Source: Diploscapter coronatus
Lineage: Eukaryota; Nematoda; Chromadorea; Rhabditida; Rhabditidae
Assembly (NCBI GenBank): GCA_964036155.1
Contig: OZ038422.1
Coordinates: 55,079,201 to 55,143,200 of the forward strand
Length of the DNA stretch: 64,000 bases
Direction: 5' to 3'
In this document: one piece after another, positions 11,927 to 25,313 of the stretch
Position numbering within the stretch: position 1 is the first letter of the stretch
How the letters are laid out: every line of letters begins with the position of its first letter
Notes under the pieces: generated by a model
Told to the model about the DNA's origin: nothing
Databases searched by the model: none
The model's input: the letters and a program-made list of their open reading frames with translations, nothing else
Translations under genes and position numbers: made by a program

Positions 11927-14900
11927 ATGAACGGAGGTGAAATGTACCAGGCCATATTCATGGCCCCTCAGAACTTGATGATGGAATGTAAGTTAATTTG
12001 TTCATTTTATCGATGCGCTGTAAGTCAAGGGTGTTGAAAATCATTCTTGAAATTTCGGAAAAAGACGAAAAAGAATGCGAAATTTTACGATAATGATGAG
12101 AACGAAGACGAAATGGATCTATAACTTTGAAAGAAACGCAGAGGCACAACGGTTAATCTCGCTGTTACCTCTTCTTCGTCCTTCTGCAGAAATTTTTTGA
12201 GGGACAAAGAAGAATATTATTGCCCATCACCGATCTATTCGTACTCGAAAAGAGCTGATTTTTCCCCATTTCAGCTCAATTTGTGTCCCAAGGTGCAGAG
12301 AGAGCGGAGGGATTCTTCACTCGACAGCACGGCTATATTCCCTTGACGAGGGAGAGGTCCAGGAGGATGCTCAGACAGACGGCCAAACAGCTCAGGAACA
12401 CACTCCTCAATCCTGACTATCATCTCTTCTATGGAAACTGGTTCAATATCAAGATTGAAATCAACAATAATGAAGGGGTATGCTGTTATTATTAATTTGA
12501 GCATTTTTTACGTCTAAGAAATCTATCTTGAAGAAAACTAGTCGAATGTTCTCGGATAATATTGATGATGCCGAAAGATATTGCTTTCCTATTTATCAAA
12601 TGCAGCTTCAATAGTAGATTTTTCCTTCGAATTCATAAGTTTCCCCCAATACAGGAAGAATCCAAGTGCATCTACAAAATCGTGTATCTGTGGCCGCTGT
12701 CCTGGCCACACTACCCATCCAGCGGCGTGTTCACTCGCATTTCTCGTCTCATTCCCAATAAGATTGGGTCCTTTACTAAATTCAAAGAAAGTAAGCTTTT
12801 TTCTTTATTTATTTTTGTCAGCTATTAATGCCATATCTACAAATAAATAACCGCAACCGCAATATCAATATGGCTCAACTATCAACATTCAACCGCACAT
12901 GCTGTATTATTTCGATTAAAAATTTTGGAAGTGCAATGCGGTGCGTTTCTGTTTTTGTTTTAGTGTTGCTACTGATGTTCCGTTGCGGTTGTTAATTGTT
13001 AGAACAATTTACGAATCTGTTTATTTATTGAATAAAGTGATCTACTGAGGTTCGGCTACTTCGATAACTCATCTAAAATTTCAGTATTCGGCGTTGTTGC
13101 TGCAGTGGAGGACAACGTGTTGTTGATTTGGAGCGACTTCAGTGGAATCGTCATCTTCACAGCTGCAGATCGCGAGGAGATCAAGGTTGACCTCTTCTGC
13201 TGACAGATTATTTCATTCATGACTATTTGCAGGACTTCATCCCTCTGCAGCCCGTTCACGCTCAAGGACTAGCCATTCCCGAATTTCGTTATACTGCAAT
13301 CACAATTTTGTCGGTCGAGCAGATCGTCATGTCGCCTGCCATCACCCATGCTAAGTTCGATGAAAATGCTAAGGTTGGTTATTTTGTTATCTTCATTCGT
13401 CTTCGTAGACGAAATAATGCTGGTATTAGTCTATTTCAAATCCAAGCTATTTTTATACTTCAGAAACCCATATGAGCATTACTGTAAACACCAATTTATC
13501 TCATTTTTGCAGATCACGTCGTTGGATGGCTGGCTGATCGCCGAGTGTCAGAATGGAAACAAAGTAGTTCTGCTGGACATTCGCAGAAGGAGAATCTCTG
13601 CATACAAGTCTCCATTCCATGAACAAGTATGTTACAATATTATAAGATAATCTTAGCATTCACTAGACTTTTTTTTGATAATTCATCCCTTCATTCTTTT
13701 TCCAATCATCCACTTTTACTTTGCCTAGGTTTTAGGTATAGGGCTAATGATCGAGCTTGGTAGGAAAAATTTTACCGTGTGGTCAACTTATAGAGAGTTT
13801 AGACTTCTGAGATTGCATAACCCTATCTTAGCCAATTCTGGTTACAAAAGTGAACGAATTGTAAAATCTGCCCAATACAGTTCTGGATAGCAAAGGCAAA
13901 ATATATAACACTTTATTAAATACTGACAACTATGGGGGAACAACAAAAATACCTAATTCGATCATTTATATATTAAGATAAAAATCAGCGAATACTCTGA
14001 GGTGCATCTTCATCCCCGGATTATTGAGATCTTTTGAATATACAAAAAATAGCTGCGATTATAGATTATAAAATAATAATTCATAAAATATCGAAACCAT
14101 TTGAGGGAAGATATTAAATATACAAGCTGTGATAACTTGGTCGCAGCATGAATTTAAAAAAAAAAAAAAAAGATGAAATGGATGAATTTATGAGGAAAAA
14201 ATCATTGCCTACTAGTTTTATTAAGGAACAAGTTGCTGTGATGTACACTTGCGTGTCGACTCCACTCGGCTCTATGTTCGTCTCCTTGAATGTCATCAGC
14301 GAGGAGCAACACCGCAGGCATTACGAATATTACGTCACTGCTTTCGTGAGTTCTTTTGAACTTCAAGTCCGAAATATCGTCATTTTATGAATCAGTGTTC
14401 TGTTCAAGATCTTTTACCCATGATTTTATGGATTTTTAAAAAAAAAATTATGTAAAATTAAATGCAAAGAACAATGCATTTTCCTTCATTTTTGAATCAA
14501 AGCACTGGTATTCGCATTTTTCCAAAAATGATTGTTTCAGAAGAATCTGCGTCGCTTCAAAACGGTGGACTACGAGTATTTGGAGCCGAACATCGTTCAG
14601 GCGACGAGGAGCATCCAAGCGGCTGAGCCATTCTTCCTCGAGCAGTTCGCTCATCTCAAGGTAAACATTGTCCTTTTATGAGCCCAAATAAAGTCATTTC
14701 AGAAATACTTTAAAGAGGCTTGGATTCCAGAAAATGCCGAGTATGAGGATGTGGAGTTTATCGAGAAAGTCTCTCGGAAACCTGAACAGAAATTCGTAAG
14801 ACGACTTTCTTATTCGAATTTTATGAATAGTACTAAAACCTGAAGGCACAAAACGTTTGCATTGAAATTTGAAAGAAAAGAATAAAATGAAAATGATTGT

Positions 14901-17900
14901 TTTCGACCTGAAAAGATCATTTCCTTTCAAGTACAATACATCCATACAGAGAAACATCACATGAACTTTCTGAAATCTAAAATTTTTATTAATTTAATAA
15001 ATTTGACGTAATTAAGACTTACCTATCTGATACTCCTTCCTCTAACGGCGAGAATTCCTTCGAGCTGCACGAAGACCACCAACCCATTCAGCTTCAAAGT
15101 CAGTTATTACATATTTCTCTTAATTTTGAAACATTTTGAGAGCGTACAGTTTTCTTTTCGACGAATTTCTTTTAGCAATATCGTGTGTTTTAGGATTTCA
15201 TTTATTGAGTTGACTACCTCATACCTAAAATGTTCATTGCTTATGAAATATCTCTGGACGAATGCAAAATAATCTTCCTCTCTAAATCAAAATTTGATGT
15301 TTGTATCTCGAGATTTATTGAATAGTGCGCTTCAGATTCTGCACACTGTGTCGCTCCCAATATCGGTTTTCTTCCATCGGACTCATCTCAGAGTTCGGAA
15401 AGCTCTCAGAGTGAAGAGGAGGGGATGCTGGACGATGCAGAGGAAGTGAATAGAGTGAATGGGATGGAGGCGAATAGACGGAGGGACGAGAATGGGAATG
15501 CGATTGCAGATGGAGAAGGCAGCGAACAGAACATGCGGGCTAGCTGCACGCAACAACCCCAACAGCCTCAACAAGACCAACGGGTATGTTCTCTTTCTTC
15601 TCGAAAATGTGTAAAAATGATTTTTAATAGGTTGTGAAAATGCCAATTTAACGATTTGATATTTCCAAATGGTAGTTTTACACTTTCTCTACCGGGTGTT
15701 TCAAGTAAATTGGCAAAACTTTGTCGCAAAGAAAACTTTATAATATTTCATTCGATATTAGCGCGAGGTTTTTGTAGCAGTGGCATTGTTTATTTCAGGA
15801 CGAAACCCCGACTGCAGCCGAAGAAGTGAGTGAAATCGAGTCTCGAGAGCTACCTCTGTCTCTGAATCGTCCCGAGGCCCAGGCCCAGCAGCTGCGCAGA
15901 TCCCTCTCCCCGCCTCACTCTTCCATCCTCGTTCCTGTCGTTCCTGTCACCCTTTCTTCCCATCCATCCTCTTCGTCTCTACCTGACGATCAGCTCACCC
16001 CTTCCAAAGCCGTCGTCACCAGACGAATTGTGCACCCTGTTCTGCCGGTTCGTTCATTTTGTAATCGAAATAATATTTCAAGTCACTGACAAGGGAAGCG
16101 TATACAGTATTTAACAATGGAGCTGCTTCATTTTTGGTGGAATGCATAATTCGAGCCTCCTGATTACGAATCGAATGCAGATTAAAAATTAGATTTTGCA
16201 CATTCCCGCAGCGGAGTATCCACTGACAGTTATTTTGATCATTTGACGGAGCGATTTTCGTCGAATGACGCGCAATGTTTTTTTTTGAAAATAGTAGAAA
16301 CAGTCTTTCATTTGCCAAAATCACACGGTCAAATGGTAATTGCCGTTGTTCTTATTTGAAAAATAGAATAGTAGAATAACCAATATATAAAAGACCTTGA
16401 TAATAAAATGAAAATGTTCAAAATAAAAAAAAAAAAAACAAACATGAAAATTATCATATTTCAGCCTGTTGCTCAAAGAGATCTGTTTGACCCGGGTCAC
16501 AGCGGTGTGAGCGATGTCAAAGAGGAAAGGGCTCATCATCAGGCAGTGCACGCCAATCTCCACCAGAAACATGACAATGTAACCATCATTTTTCAATCCC
16601 TTTTAATTTAATTTGTAGGAAACAGCGACTTCTTCCTCTGCTTTCCATGCAATGTCTATTCCTGCCCGCACCTCCCCCAGATATGATGAAGTAAGATAGT
16701 CTAACAGATTATTTTTGGCAATTGCATTCTTCTTAAAAATATGAACTTATATTTACAGAGGAAAAAACATATTGAACAAAATATGTCATTCAAATTCCAG
16801 ATTGAAGAAGGAACGCACTACTTCGCTGCCCGTTACGTGGACCACACACTGAATGAGTCGTTCTCCTCTCCGCCAGAAACTCCAACTCCCCCTGAACGGC
16901 TCGACTGGGATGCAGAGGGACAAGGACATATACAATATGTGAGTTGCATTTCACAACTCATTTAATTGACCCTTAAAATATGCGGAGGGATGCTATAAAT
17001 TGAGAGATGGAGTTAGCCAAGATATTAGTAGTTTGCATCATTTACAAAAGTCATATATCATTTCTGGTTGCTTAAAATTTTGAGAATTTTCTTACACCGA
17101 ATTACCCAATTTGATTCAAATTTATAGGAATTTATCTATCGAAAGTATTCAACAAGTAAACAAAATCATCTCTTTCAAGTTTTCGATAATTTCAAATTTT
17201 AACTTCGTTTCAGGAGGAAGAGAGTAAATACGATGGAAAAGAGCGCTACGTGAATTGCTTGGAGGAAATGAGCGAGGACAGGGGCGACAGACACGGACAG
17301 GGACAGGAAGTGCAGAGAGTGGAACTGGGACAGGAAAATGGACGGAAATATGAAATGGAACTGAAACATGAACATGAACGTGCACATGGACATGAGCATG
17401 AGCATGCAGCTGTTGCAGAAGAACATCAGCAGATACAGCAGACGAGCTATCAGAACGAACAACAGTCGGTCGACAGGAACGAACCCCCACTTCCCTCTGT
17501 CTCTGTCTCGACGAATTCCATCTCGGCTTTCGCCATTCCCAGTCAGCTCATCGCTCCCTGGGAACATGCGGATGAAGAAGAGCACTCCTTCATCGAAGTA
17601 AGTCTGCAATTGTTGGGTTGTCTCGTAATTTCGTGCAAATGTTTCTTATGTAGACTATAGAAATATTCTTTCTCTAAAATAGTTAACAAAATCTTGAATT
17701 TCTTATGATCAAGTAAAATGGTAGTCATAGACTCGTTTGGTAAAGGTCTTAAATAATCGAGTCCACAGAATTAAGACAAGATTGGTCTTCGATAAATGTA
17801 ACTCTGCACGAGGTTATATAATAAAGTAATAAATTTACTCCATTCAATTCAGGAGCCAGATGGCGTGGATCCGGAAAGCGAATTGGAGAAGGAGAGGAGG

Positions 17901-19040
17901 AATTTCGTCTACAGGCTTATCAACAAAGGAGATATCATGTATGTTACTTTTTCATTGAAATGTGAAAGTTGTTTTTTATAACCAAACATGATTCTCTTTC
18001 AATTTACTACGCAAATGAAGATTATCATTAGAGGAATAAAAGTTGATCTTCGTTACTTTTGTATGATAAGTCACTTCTTTCTCCATTAGCTAATTAGAAT
18101 GAAATTGAAGAAGGAAAGTTCTACTTTTCCATTTTTGAAAAAAAATCGAAACGTTATTTTCCTCCAACTAAAATATTTCTGATCTTCTTTTGCTGCAGGA
18201 AAATTCTGACTCGTGTGGACAAGGAGCTGAACAAGTCGCTGACCAAACTGTACTGGTGCGAGATTCGCCTCACTCTCAGTGAATATCAGAAGTGCGCCAG
18301 GACTGACCTGCAGAAGGATCGTGTTCAACAATTGGTTCGTTCCTTTATAAATTTGAAAATAAGTATATGAAATTATTTGAAACTTTTGGTATTTGTATTC
18401 AATGCTTTCTTAATCTGGAAATTTAAAATGATTATTCATTTTTTTACACTCAGCAACGTTATTTAGGAAGAAAATTAGAATGGTAAATGAATAATTTTAA
18501 ACTCGTACGAATTATGATTTGCATTAGAAATTCGACGCATTTTTTAAATGCCAATTTATCGCTAGTGGTTAATTCAATTTGTAGTAACTCGACTTCACTT
18601 TATATCATAGAGGACAGTAAAGTCACTTCTAGGAAAGTGCACACGTCAGTCATTTTAAATTTCACCAGTTTAGAGATGATGTTGAAGAGAAATAAAAGGT
18701 TGTCATCTTTCTAAATAAGTAAATTGGATGAGATTCTCAAGAAGTCGGTGATTATTGGGAGAAAATGTGTTCTTCATTATTCGCACATTATATACAAAGC
18801 GGCTGCTTTCAGTTCGACCTGGGCAACATGGACACTGTGCGGAGATTCTGCCAGCAGCTGCTGTTCGAGAAGGTCGTTCTCACTGTCGATGGACTGAGAA
18901 AGCAGAACGGGCCGGAGTACGAGAAGATCGCTAAGAATCTCAGGTTAGCATTTGGAAATTCTCTACCCAATCTCATATTGTTAACTTTCAGTGCGGATGA
19001 AATTGCCTACATTCACGGAGCTGTTGCAGTGTTGCACTAA
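11927..19040 (+). CDS. Unrecognised 925-aa protein, 20 exons
   Basis: Exons: 11927-11987, 12275-12477, 12655-12790, 13085-13185, 13233-13373, 13513-13626, 14226-14345, 14541-14660, 14703-14795, 15017-15098, 15336-15583, 15799-16047, 16465-16578, 16619-16690, 16801-16938, 17214-17597, 17853-17938, 18199-18334, 18813-18943, 18992-19040. Every junction keeps frame. The N-terminal about 300 residues are strand-rich (GVVAAVEDNVLLIWSDFSG, ITSLDGWLIAEC, NKVVLLDIRRRRISAY) and could be a beta-propeller-like fold (inference). Residues about 390-750 are an acidic, Ser/Pro/Gln-rich linker with a Glu/His repeat (KHEHERAHGHEHEHA). The last about 140 residues are a charged helical domain (RNFVYRLINKGDIMKILTRV; FCQQLLFEKVVLTVDGLRKQ). 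An alternative acceptor at 16758 would add 14 in-frame residues. No signal peptide or membrane segment. No family recognised. Confidence 0.85.
12838..13000. repeat. MITE related to 53036-53158, intronic
   Basis: AAATAAATAACCGCAACCGCAA at the left and TTGCGGTTGTTAATT at the right are complementary over the CCGCAAC core. The element lies within intron 12791-13084 of the unrecognised 20-exon gene. Confidence 0.55.
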
Positions 19041-19099
19041 TTTTTAATGAGGCAACAGGCCAGTTCTACCACACATTCTACCACTAACAAACACAACCA

Positions 19100-19105
19100 A
19101 ATAAA
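19100..19105 (+). terminator. Polyadenylation signal of the 20-exon gene
   Basis: AATAAA about 60 nt after the TAA at 19040, a typical nematode 3' UTR length. Confidence 0.6.
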
Positions 19106-20769
19106 TTCGAACAAATTTTTCATGCCATATTTTTATGTCTGCTCATTTATTTTTTGTCCATTATCATGCATCTGAATGAATTTTCGATTTTATTGGAGAA
19201 AAACTCATTCAAATGCAAGCAATGTTTTCCATTGTAGTTTTTTGTTCTTTTCTGTTGTATTAGTTGGTGCTTCGAAACTAGGCTGGATTTTCCAATTTTG
19301 CAGTACAAAAAGGCAAAGATTTTGTCCATGCCTTATTTCTCGATTTCACTCGCATTAAAACCGGCAATATTTGTCAAGTGTCATTTTGCTTCGACATATC
19401 GATATTCTTTCTCGTTTTTCCTAGTCACTTTGTGTTTTGATAATTTGGGAATACTACAAGACACTAGTAAATTGATACAGTATAGCTATTCTAGATTCCT
19501 TTTGTCATTTAATCAATGCTCTAATGTCTCAATGCCATGTAGTTTCCAAATTCATCAATTAATCATTCTTTCCTTGCTTATCCCGGTGATGACAGACATC
19601 AATGCCTTACAACTGTTCTATTATGCAACCGTAACTGAGTTTATCCATAAAATGGATATAAATCTCTCGGGTTATTTTAAATTCCGCTGCTCTTTCAGTA
19701 TCATTATTACCTGCAGGTAGGTATTTCGTGTTCGATTATGGGTCCTTTCTTTTTCGGGTTTTGAGCCGACATTCTATTTAGAAACTGGATAATAAAGATG
19801 TCGCTATTCGAAAACATGTGTCAGAATTTACGCAGTTCTGAGAAATACTATAGCTTATTTTTATCCATGTTTACTAAAAATCACACACAAACAACTTATG
19901 ATTTGATCCAAATAAAAGAAATAAGAGAACAAATGAGCACAAACGATAACCTATTGATATCACTCGACGATCTTCTCGAGTAAATAAGGAATTGTTGTGA
20001 TATTCACACATCACGATTTTCATGTGTCACCTCGAAAACAGCCATCTCGAATTGCAGTTTATTATCCATTATCTCCTTTATCTGACTGTTATCTCCCCTC
20101 CTGCTCGCCTTTCAATCTTTCCTAATCTCTGCCAAACGATGTTTTTGTTTTTCACGCAAAAGTATCACTTTGACAAGTCATTCTCTATCATGAACTAATA
20201 ACAGGAGGAAAATGAGACGATTATTTTTGCCAGGAACAAGAAAAATAGATGGCCCCGATCAGCAAGTCCCTTTCTAACAGGAGTATTTATACCTGACAAT
20301 GGGATATTTGACTTGTTTTCACAATGGCATCTCGATTTTCTCGAATTTCCAAAACTCACTGAAATTTTATGAGTCAGTCATATCAGTTGGTTTTTTATCT
20401 GGAGAATCCACCTTTTCATCTCTAATCCATTTGAAATCCACAATATCTGACTGTTTCTTCAAATAGTGTTCGTGAATAGGATTCGAGTGCAATTCCAGTT
20501 TGAAATGGGGAGACAAAGATGTGATGAAAATCGGGTGAAAATAGGAAGGACAGATGATGCAAGGGGTAAAGGGGATAATTGAGATGAACGGGGAGATGGT
20601 CGAATTCGGGGTGAAAACAGTCGAATTGCACCACAGTTAATGCCAGTATCCACTGCTATTATTTATCCAATTTTATTATTGCAATTTGAATTATGTTATG
20701 TACGTAATTTAAAATTCATATCATCGATACAAAAAATGATAACTCCTTTGTAAATTGCTGATACTCAGT

Positions 20770-21045
20770 TTTCATCCAAATCTAGCCTTGGCTCTCATTT
20801 TTCATTCGTCTCTCGATTCCAACTTTCTCTAGCCTTTTGAGACGAAATATTGCAAAGGAGAGAGTCATGACCGTTTCCAATGATTTTTCTAAACCCAACA
20901 TACTATCACTGCGTTACAGTCGCCTTACTTTGCACATCCAAAGCTAGATGCGTCGAGCAAAGAAGGAGCGAGAGAACGTTTGAAAGTGAGAGAATGAGAA
21001 GCTAGAAAATTGAAAGCCAGAGCCAGATTTGGATGAAAAATGGTA
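20770..21045. repeat. Imperfect inverted repeat about 275 bp long
   Basis: The outer ends are complementary: TTTTCATCCAAATCTAG near 20770 and CCAGATTTGGATGAAAAA near 21021-21038, each followed inwards by a GGCTCTC/GAAAGCC-type block. It resembles a small fold-back MITE. No flanking duplication was determined. Confidence 0.5.
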
Positions 21046-22336
21046 TACGTGTATTCTATGTTTCATTTTTTCACATCATGGTTGTTCTAAGTAAGTTGTT
21101 TTACTCAATTTTTTCATATATTTCTTTCTGATTCAGAATCACATTGCGATTTTTAAGTCCAATTCTATCCTTCCCTAGAATATCTTCACGACAAACATCC
21201 CATTTATTCGAATTTTTGTTCATATAATTCAATTCTGAATTAGATATTTATTGTGATCTGATTTCGAAATATTATTTTATTTAAATTTCATATCATTTCT
21301 TTCTTTTGTACTTTCGGAAATCGTATTCTTGTCTTATTGGTCACTGTATTTATTAGACTTTAAATTATTTTGGATAAATTTAATGATCTTCTCCTTACCA
21401 AAATGAATCATTTTCCATGTCGAAATTTCTGTTTGCTTTTCATAACTCATAATTTTTACTTAGGCTTTCTTCACTATTCCTAGCCTAACTGTAAGGCATC
21501 TAACATCAATAACAAACACCGTTTTCATCATTGCTGCTTGCTTATTTTGAAAATACCTTCAATTTGTGAAAATCATTGTGGGTTGTGAACCCTTCATTAC
21601 ACAGCCTCTCCTTTCTTCATTAATTTCCCTTGCCTCCCCATTTCCACCGGCTACTCCCGCAATCGTTCGTTCGTTTTTTGCCTTGTTATCTGTTCCTAGC
21701 TGCTCTGCATTCGTGTTCATTCTGCTCTAGTAATTCGCATATCCGATTTCATTTCATATCTTCGTCTTGTCGCGTCCTCAAAAAAACTCCATGGATTTTA
21801 CACATTTCGCTGCGAGTGATTCACGTAATTAATTGCTCTGCGATCGTGTATGATCGGCCCTCTGTCAGGCTGCCACTTCGTTGGCTGTGTGTGTGTGTAT
21901 GGCTGTCTCTTTGTGTCGCTTCCCTGCAACTCGATTCCACCTTCCGATTCCTCGATCTGCCGCATTACAATGCCAATGCAATCCGGCAATCGCAGTCTTT
22001 CTCATCCCCCTATCAGCTCAGCTTTTTGCCGGTTCATTAATCTCCCTCTCCCCCAGTCCCTAGTCCCGCAGGCTCTTTTCTTCTCCCCATAATTCTTCCA
22101 CTTCTTCTTTTTTCCCTGCCTGAATTCTCTCCCTGATTCCCCGGATTCACTTCCCGACACCTATCGGCACGCAACTTTTTTCATCCGATTCGAATGGGTT
22201 CTGTATTTCCGCTGATTTTCGTCTTTTCTTTATCTACCATCGAATTCGCCTGCAAATCGGCATCTTCCACTATTCCTTCGTGTTTCTCCTATTGCAACCC
22301 CTCAGCCTCAAATTTCTCAAATTGCGCTATTTCAGG

Positions 22337-24972
22337 ATGAGGAGTCTCTTCGCCCTCGCCGCTCTGGTAATCCTTTGTGCCGCAGGCCCATACAGAAGTA
22401 AACGGGATGCAGGTAATACAAAATTATCACCAACTTGTTTTTCATTTGCAATTTTCAGTCGATGACATGTCGTCCAAAATTGGTGAGTATTTAGTGAATT
22501 GTAAATATTGCATCATCATTTTTTAAACATTTTTCATTAAAACTTTTCGCGTGTATTTTATACATTTTACGCATCTAGATGTGCACTTATTTGTTTATTT
22601 TTCGTCAAATTTTTACATCGCTGATTTTTTCGAGTGATTTTTACAATTTATTTTATTATGATGACATTGATTGACAGCAGGATAATATTTGCTATCTACT
22701 TTTTAGCAGAGAATGGAAATTCACCTCCAGTGAACCATATCGAGCCTGTGAAAACATACGTCTACACTGCAAACGGACAGTTCGTGGCAGAAATGGGTGA
22801 GCTCACTCAAGGCCACCTGATAAAAGAAGATCACTGCCCTGCTCGATATGCTGCATTCTTCAGTTGCTAGCTGCTGGCTGTTGAACTTGCGCAAGTATTA
22901 TTGTATCGGTCAAATTAAGTGGCAGGTCTTCTGCCAAAGAGTGCCTTGCGATAATGCGCGTATGAACTATGTGCAAAGAGAAAGAGTTAGCGAAGGACAA
23001 TGGAAAGAGTGGTACGCAATTTCCTCTGCCTTTTCTCGCTATTTTTCGATACACGAACTTTCACTTAATTTGACCGAAACAATGCCATTTTGTAGTATAT
23101 TTTGATTTTTTTTGTAATAAGTCATAAAAAATGTAGATTTGAAATTTTGTTTAGCTTTTCTTCATACAGTGAGAAATAATATTTCTTATTATTTGAAATT
23201 TACTCATTTTACTGCAAGTCTACATTTTGTAAAGCATTACCATTCAAGATTTAGTCGCATTATGCAATGATATTTTGAAAGTTAGACAACATACAAATTT
23301 CATCACTTATTCCCAGTTATGTGAAAAAAGACTCATCTTTGACGAAATAATGAACAGGAAAAGTTGAGGAACCAAATATGATTCTGTAGTGAAATGTTAA
23401 ATCATTCTGAAAATTGACGCATTTTTCTAATTCGAAACATGAAGCATGGTTCCCAACTTATGCTCGCTACAGGAAATTTCGTTTTAGATGGCAATTTTCA
23501 TTAACTAAATGGCGAACGAACTAATTCGTTTTTACAAATTCTCTAGATTTTCAAACAACCTCTACATGCATTGGTAAAAGTATCGTTTGCAGAATGCGAT
23601 GTTGCTAAAATTTTGCGTGCATTAGTACTAACTCATACGAACGGTAGCAATTCTCACGTCCATGGTGTTCAGACGCTGCTCCCACATTCCGTTTTGAGGC
23701 TAAATTACAAAGAACGAAACGACAACAAAACCAGCAGAACTACGGACAGGCGATGGAGGAGCGACAGAGAGCGGAGTGGGATAGGGCTGAGCGAGAGAGG
23801 CTCAGGAGGGAGAAGTGCAAGCAGAAGAAGCAGCAGCAGGTCAGACCGACTAATCCCCCTTCGCCTGGACAGACGATGCCCATTCGGGATAACTGCGAGC
23901 CATATCCGGCCAGGGAGCAGACCTATCCAATTCCCTGCCCTCAGCCCTGTCCTCCTGCACCTCAGCCTCAGCCTCGACCGATGCCGTGTCCGCAGGTGTC
24001 ACCTTTTAAATTATGCAATCGCTCAATTCAAATAGATCCATTAGTCCTTCAGTTATAGAGTAGATATAGTAGTTGTATTTGCAGGTCCAGCCACCCTGTC
24101 CACAGGCACCCCAGCCCGCACCTCCCTGCCCATATCAGGAGCCACAAAGGATTGTCACCTGGTTTGTTCAAAGTTATAAGTTGTTATTATTATTATTATG
24201 TGAAATCACGTTTCTCAAATGGCGATACGTGCGACTATTGTGTAGTTCGCTATCGTCAATTTTCAAGTTGATCTTCGTTATTCGTCGCCGGATTGTCTTC
24301 ATTTTTGTTTCCTAGCCTCTAAATCCGGCGAGAAATATAATCGGTAAAGACGATCAGTAATCTTAAAACACACGAAGTCTTCCACGATGAATCTTGCGAA
24401 ATCAGACATAAAACTTGACATCTTCCCATTTGATTCACGAAATCATAAATTAAGATTATTGACAAAAATCGTTCGCATGAAAAATAATGTTAAAATCGAT
24501 AATTGAGATAGGATAATTTCTCCACATATTCAAAATACGGCGTGTGCATTGCGGTAGTATTGAAGGTGGTGTCAAAATCACTTCTTGATTCATGAATATA
24601 TAGTGAAGTCTTCTACAAAAAGCACACTAATTTCTGAGCTTAAAACCTTCGTATTTTATTCTGTCTCAATTTGTCGACCATTGGCGATTCTAGTTAAACA
24701 GTAATTACGACGGTTCTAGCTTGCCTTCTCCTCCGCCTGAGAAGTACTGGGAGCTGTACAAGCAGCAATGGCCACAGGGTGCTCCTCGTCCTCAAGACTC
24801 TCAATATCAGCAGCAGCAGAGGGAATTCAGAGTGACTGAGACGGCCATCCCAGTGCCCTGTCCGCCAGGCCAGATGATGAAGCCAGGCTCGACCAAGTGC
24901 GAGGATGTCGTTCGCGTTGTCTCCGTTGATTCGAACGGAAGAGTTGAATATTCGACCATCAAGCAGAATTGA
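22337..24972 (+). CDS. Secreted Pro/Cys/Gln-rich protein, 279 aa, unrecognised
   Basis: Exons: 22337-22412, 22459-22482, 22710-22796, 23673-23995, 24085-24161, 24720-24972. Residues 1-16 form a signal peptide (MRSLFALAALVILCAAG), followed by RSKR, a furin-like dibasic site. A charged coiled-coil-like helix comes next (MEERQRAEWDRAERERLRRE). Then come Pro/Cys repeats (CPQPCPPAPQPQPRPMPCPQ; PPCPQAPQPAPPCPYQ) and a C-terminal CPPGQMMKPGSTKCEDVV segment. Secretion plus Pro/Cys repeats suggests an extracellular matrix, cuticle or eggshell role (inference). An acceptor, ATTTCAG, lies one base before the ATG. Exon 3 has tandem acceptors (TTTTTAGCAG) that would add or drop one Ala. The 876-nt intron 22797-23672 carries dispersed repeat copy B. 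The LEA-like gene starts 341 bp downstream on the same strand. Confidence 0.88.
22925..23105. repeat. Dispersed repeat, copy B (intronic)
   Basis: Sister of 1580-1795, same orientation, inside the third intron of the secreted Pro/Cys-rich gene. The two copies are clearly diverged, so the insertion is not recent. Confidence 0.7.
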
Positions 24973-25169
24973 AATAGACTATTTGAGTACTTTTATGATG
25001 ATAGTAACGAAGACAAATCTCTGTGGCTAGGGCCTGAGGGATGAAACCAAACTGGTACAAACTCTATGATTTTATAATTTTTATGTTGACATTTTTATTT
25101 TTTGTATGCACAAATTGAATCGCATCTCTTTAGTTCATATTCAACGTCAAGATATCAATTATAGCACTA

Positions 25170-25175
25170 AATAAA
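25170..25175 (+). terminator. Polyadenylation signal of the secreted-protein gene
   Basis: AATAAA about 200 nt after the stop at 24972 and about 130 nt before the acceptor of the next gene at 25301-25308. This spacing is compatible with operon processing. Confidence 0.55.
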
Positions 25176-25300
25176 CGATTTTGTTTCTATTTTTATTTTG
25201 CACTTGTATATTTTCAAGCATCACAGCTTTGCTTCAATGCAAGCCAATAATTTCCACAATCAAAGATCAATATTATAATTTCTGTGCTAAATATACTTCA

Positions 25301-25308
25301 AATTTTAG
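25301..25308 (+). promoter_or_regulatory. Acceptor 5 nt before the LEA-like ATG
   Basis: AATTTTAG followed by GAGAC and the ATG at 25314. It is a candidate spliced-leader acceptor for the LEA-like gene; a hidden upstream cis-spliced exon is the alternative. Confidence 0.5.
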
Positions 25309-25313
25309 GAGAC

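Larger units (their letters stand above)
19041..22336. other. Intergenic region with no gene found
   Basis: 3.3 kb, T-rich. It holds the polyadenylation signal of the upstream gene and an imperfect inverted repeat near 20770-21045. A pyrimidine-rich stretch, about 21600-22320, is presumably the promoter and 5' UTR of the secreted-protein gene. Open frames are pyrimidine-bias artefacts without family features. Confidence 0.55.

Noticed and set aside
17149..17609. Minus-strand frames of 113-136 aa
   Set aside because: Shadow of the + strand exon 17214-17597 that encodes the Glu/His repeat.
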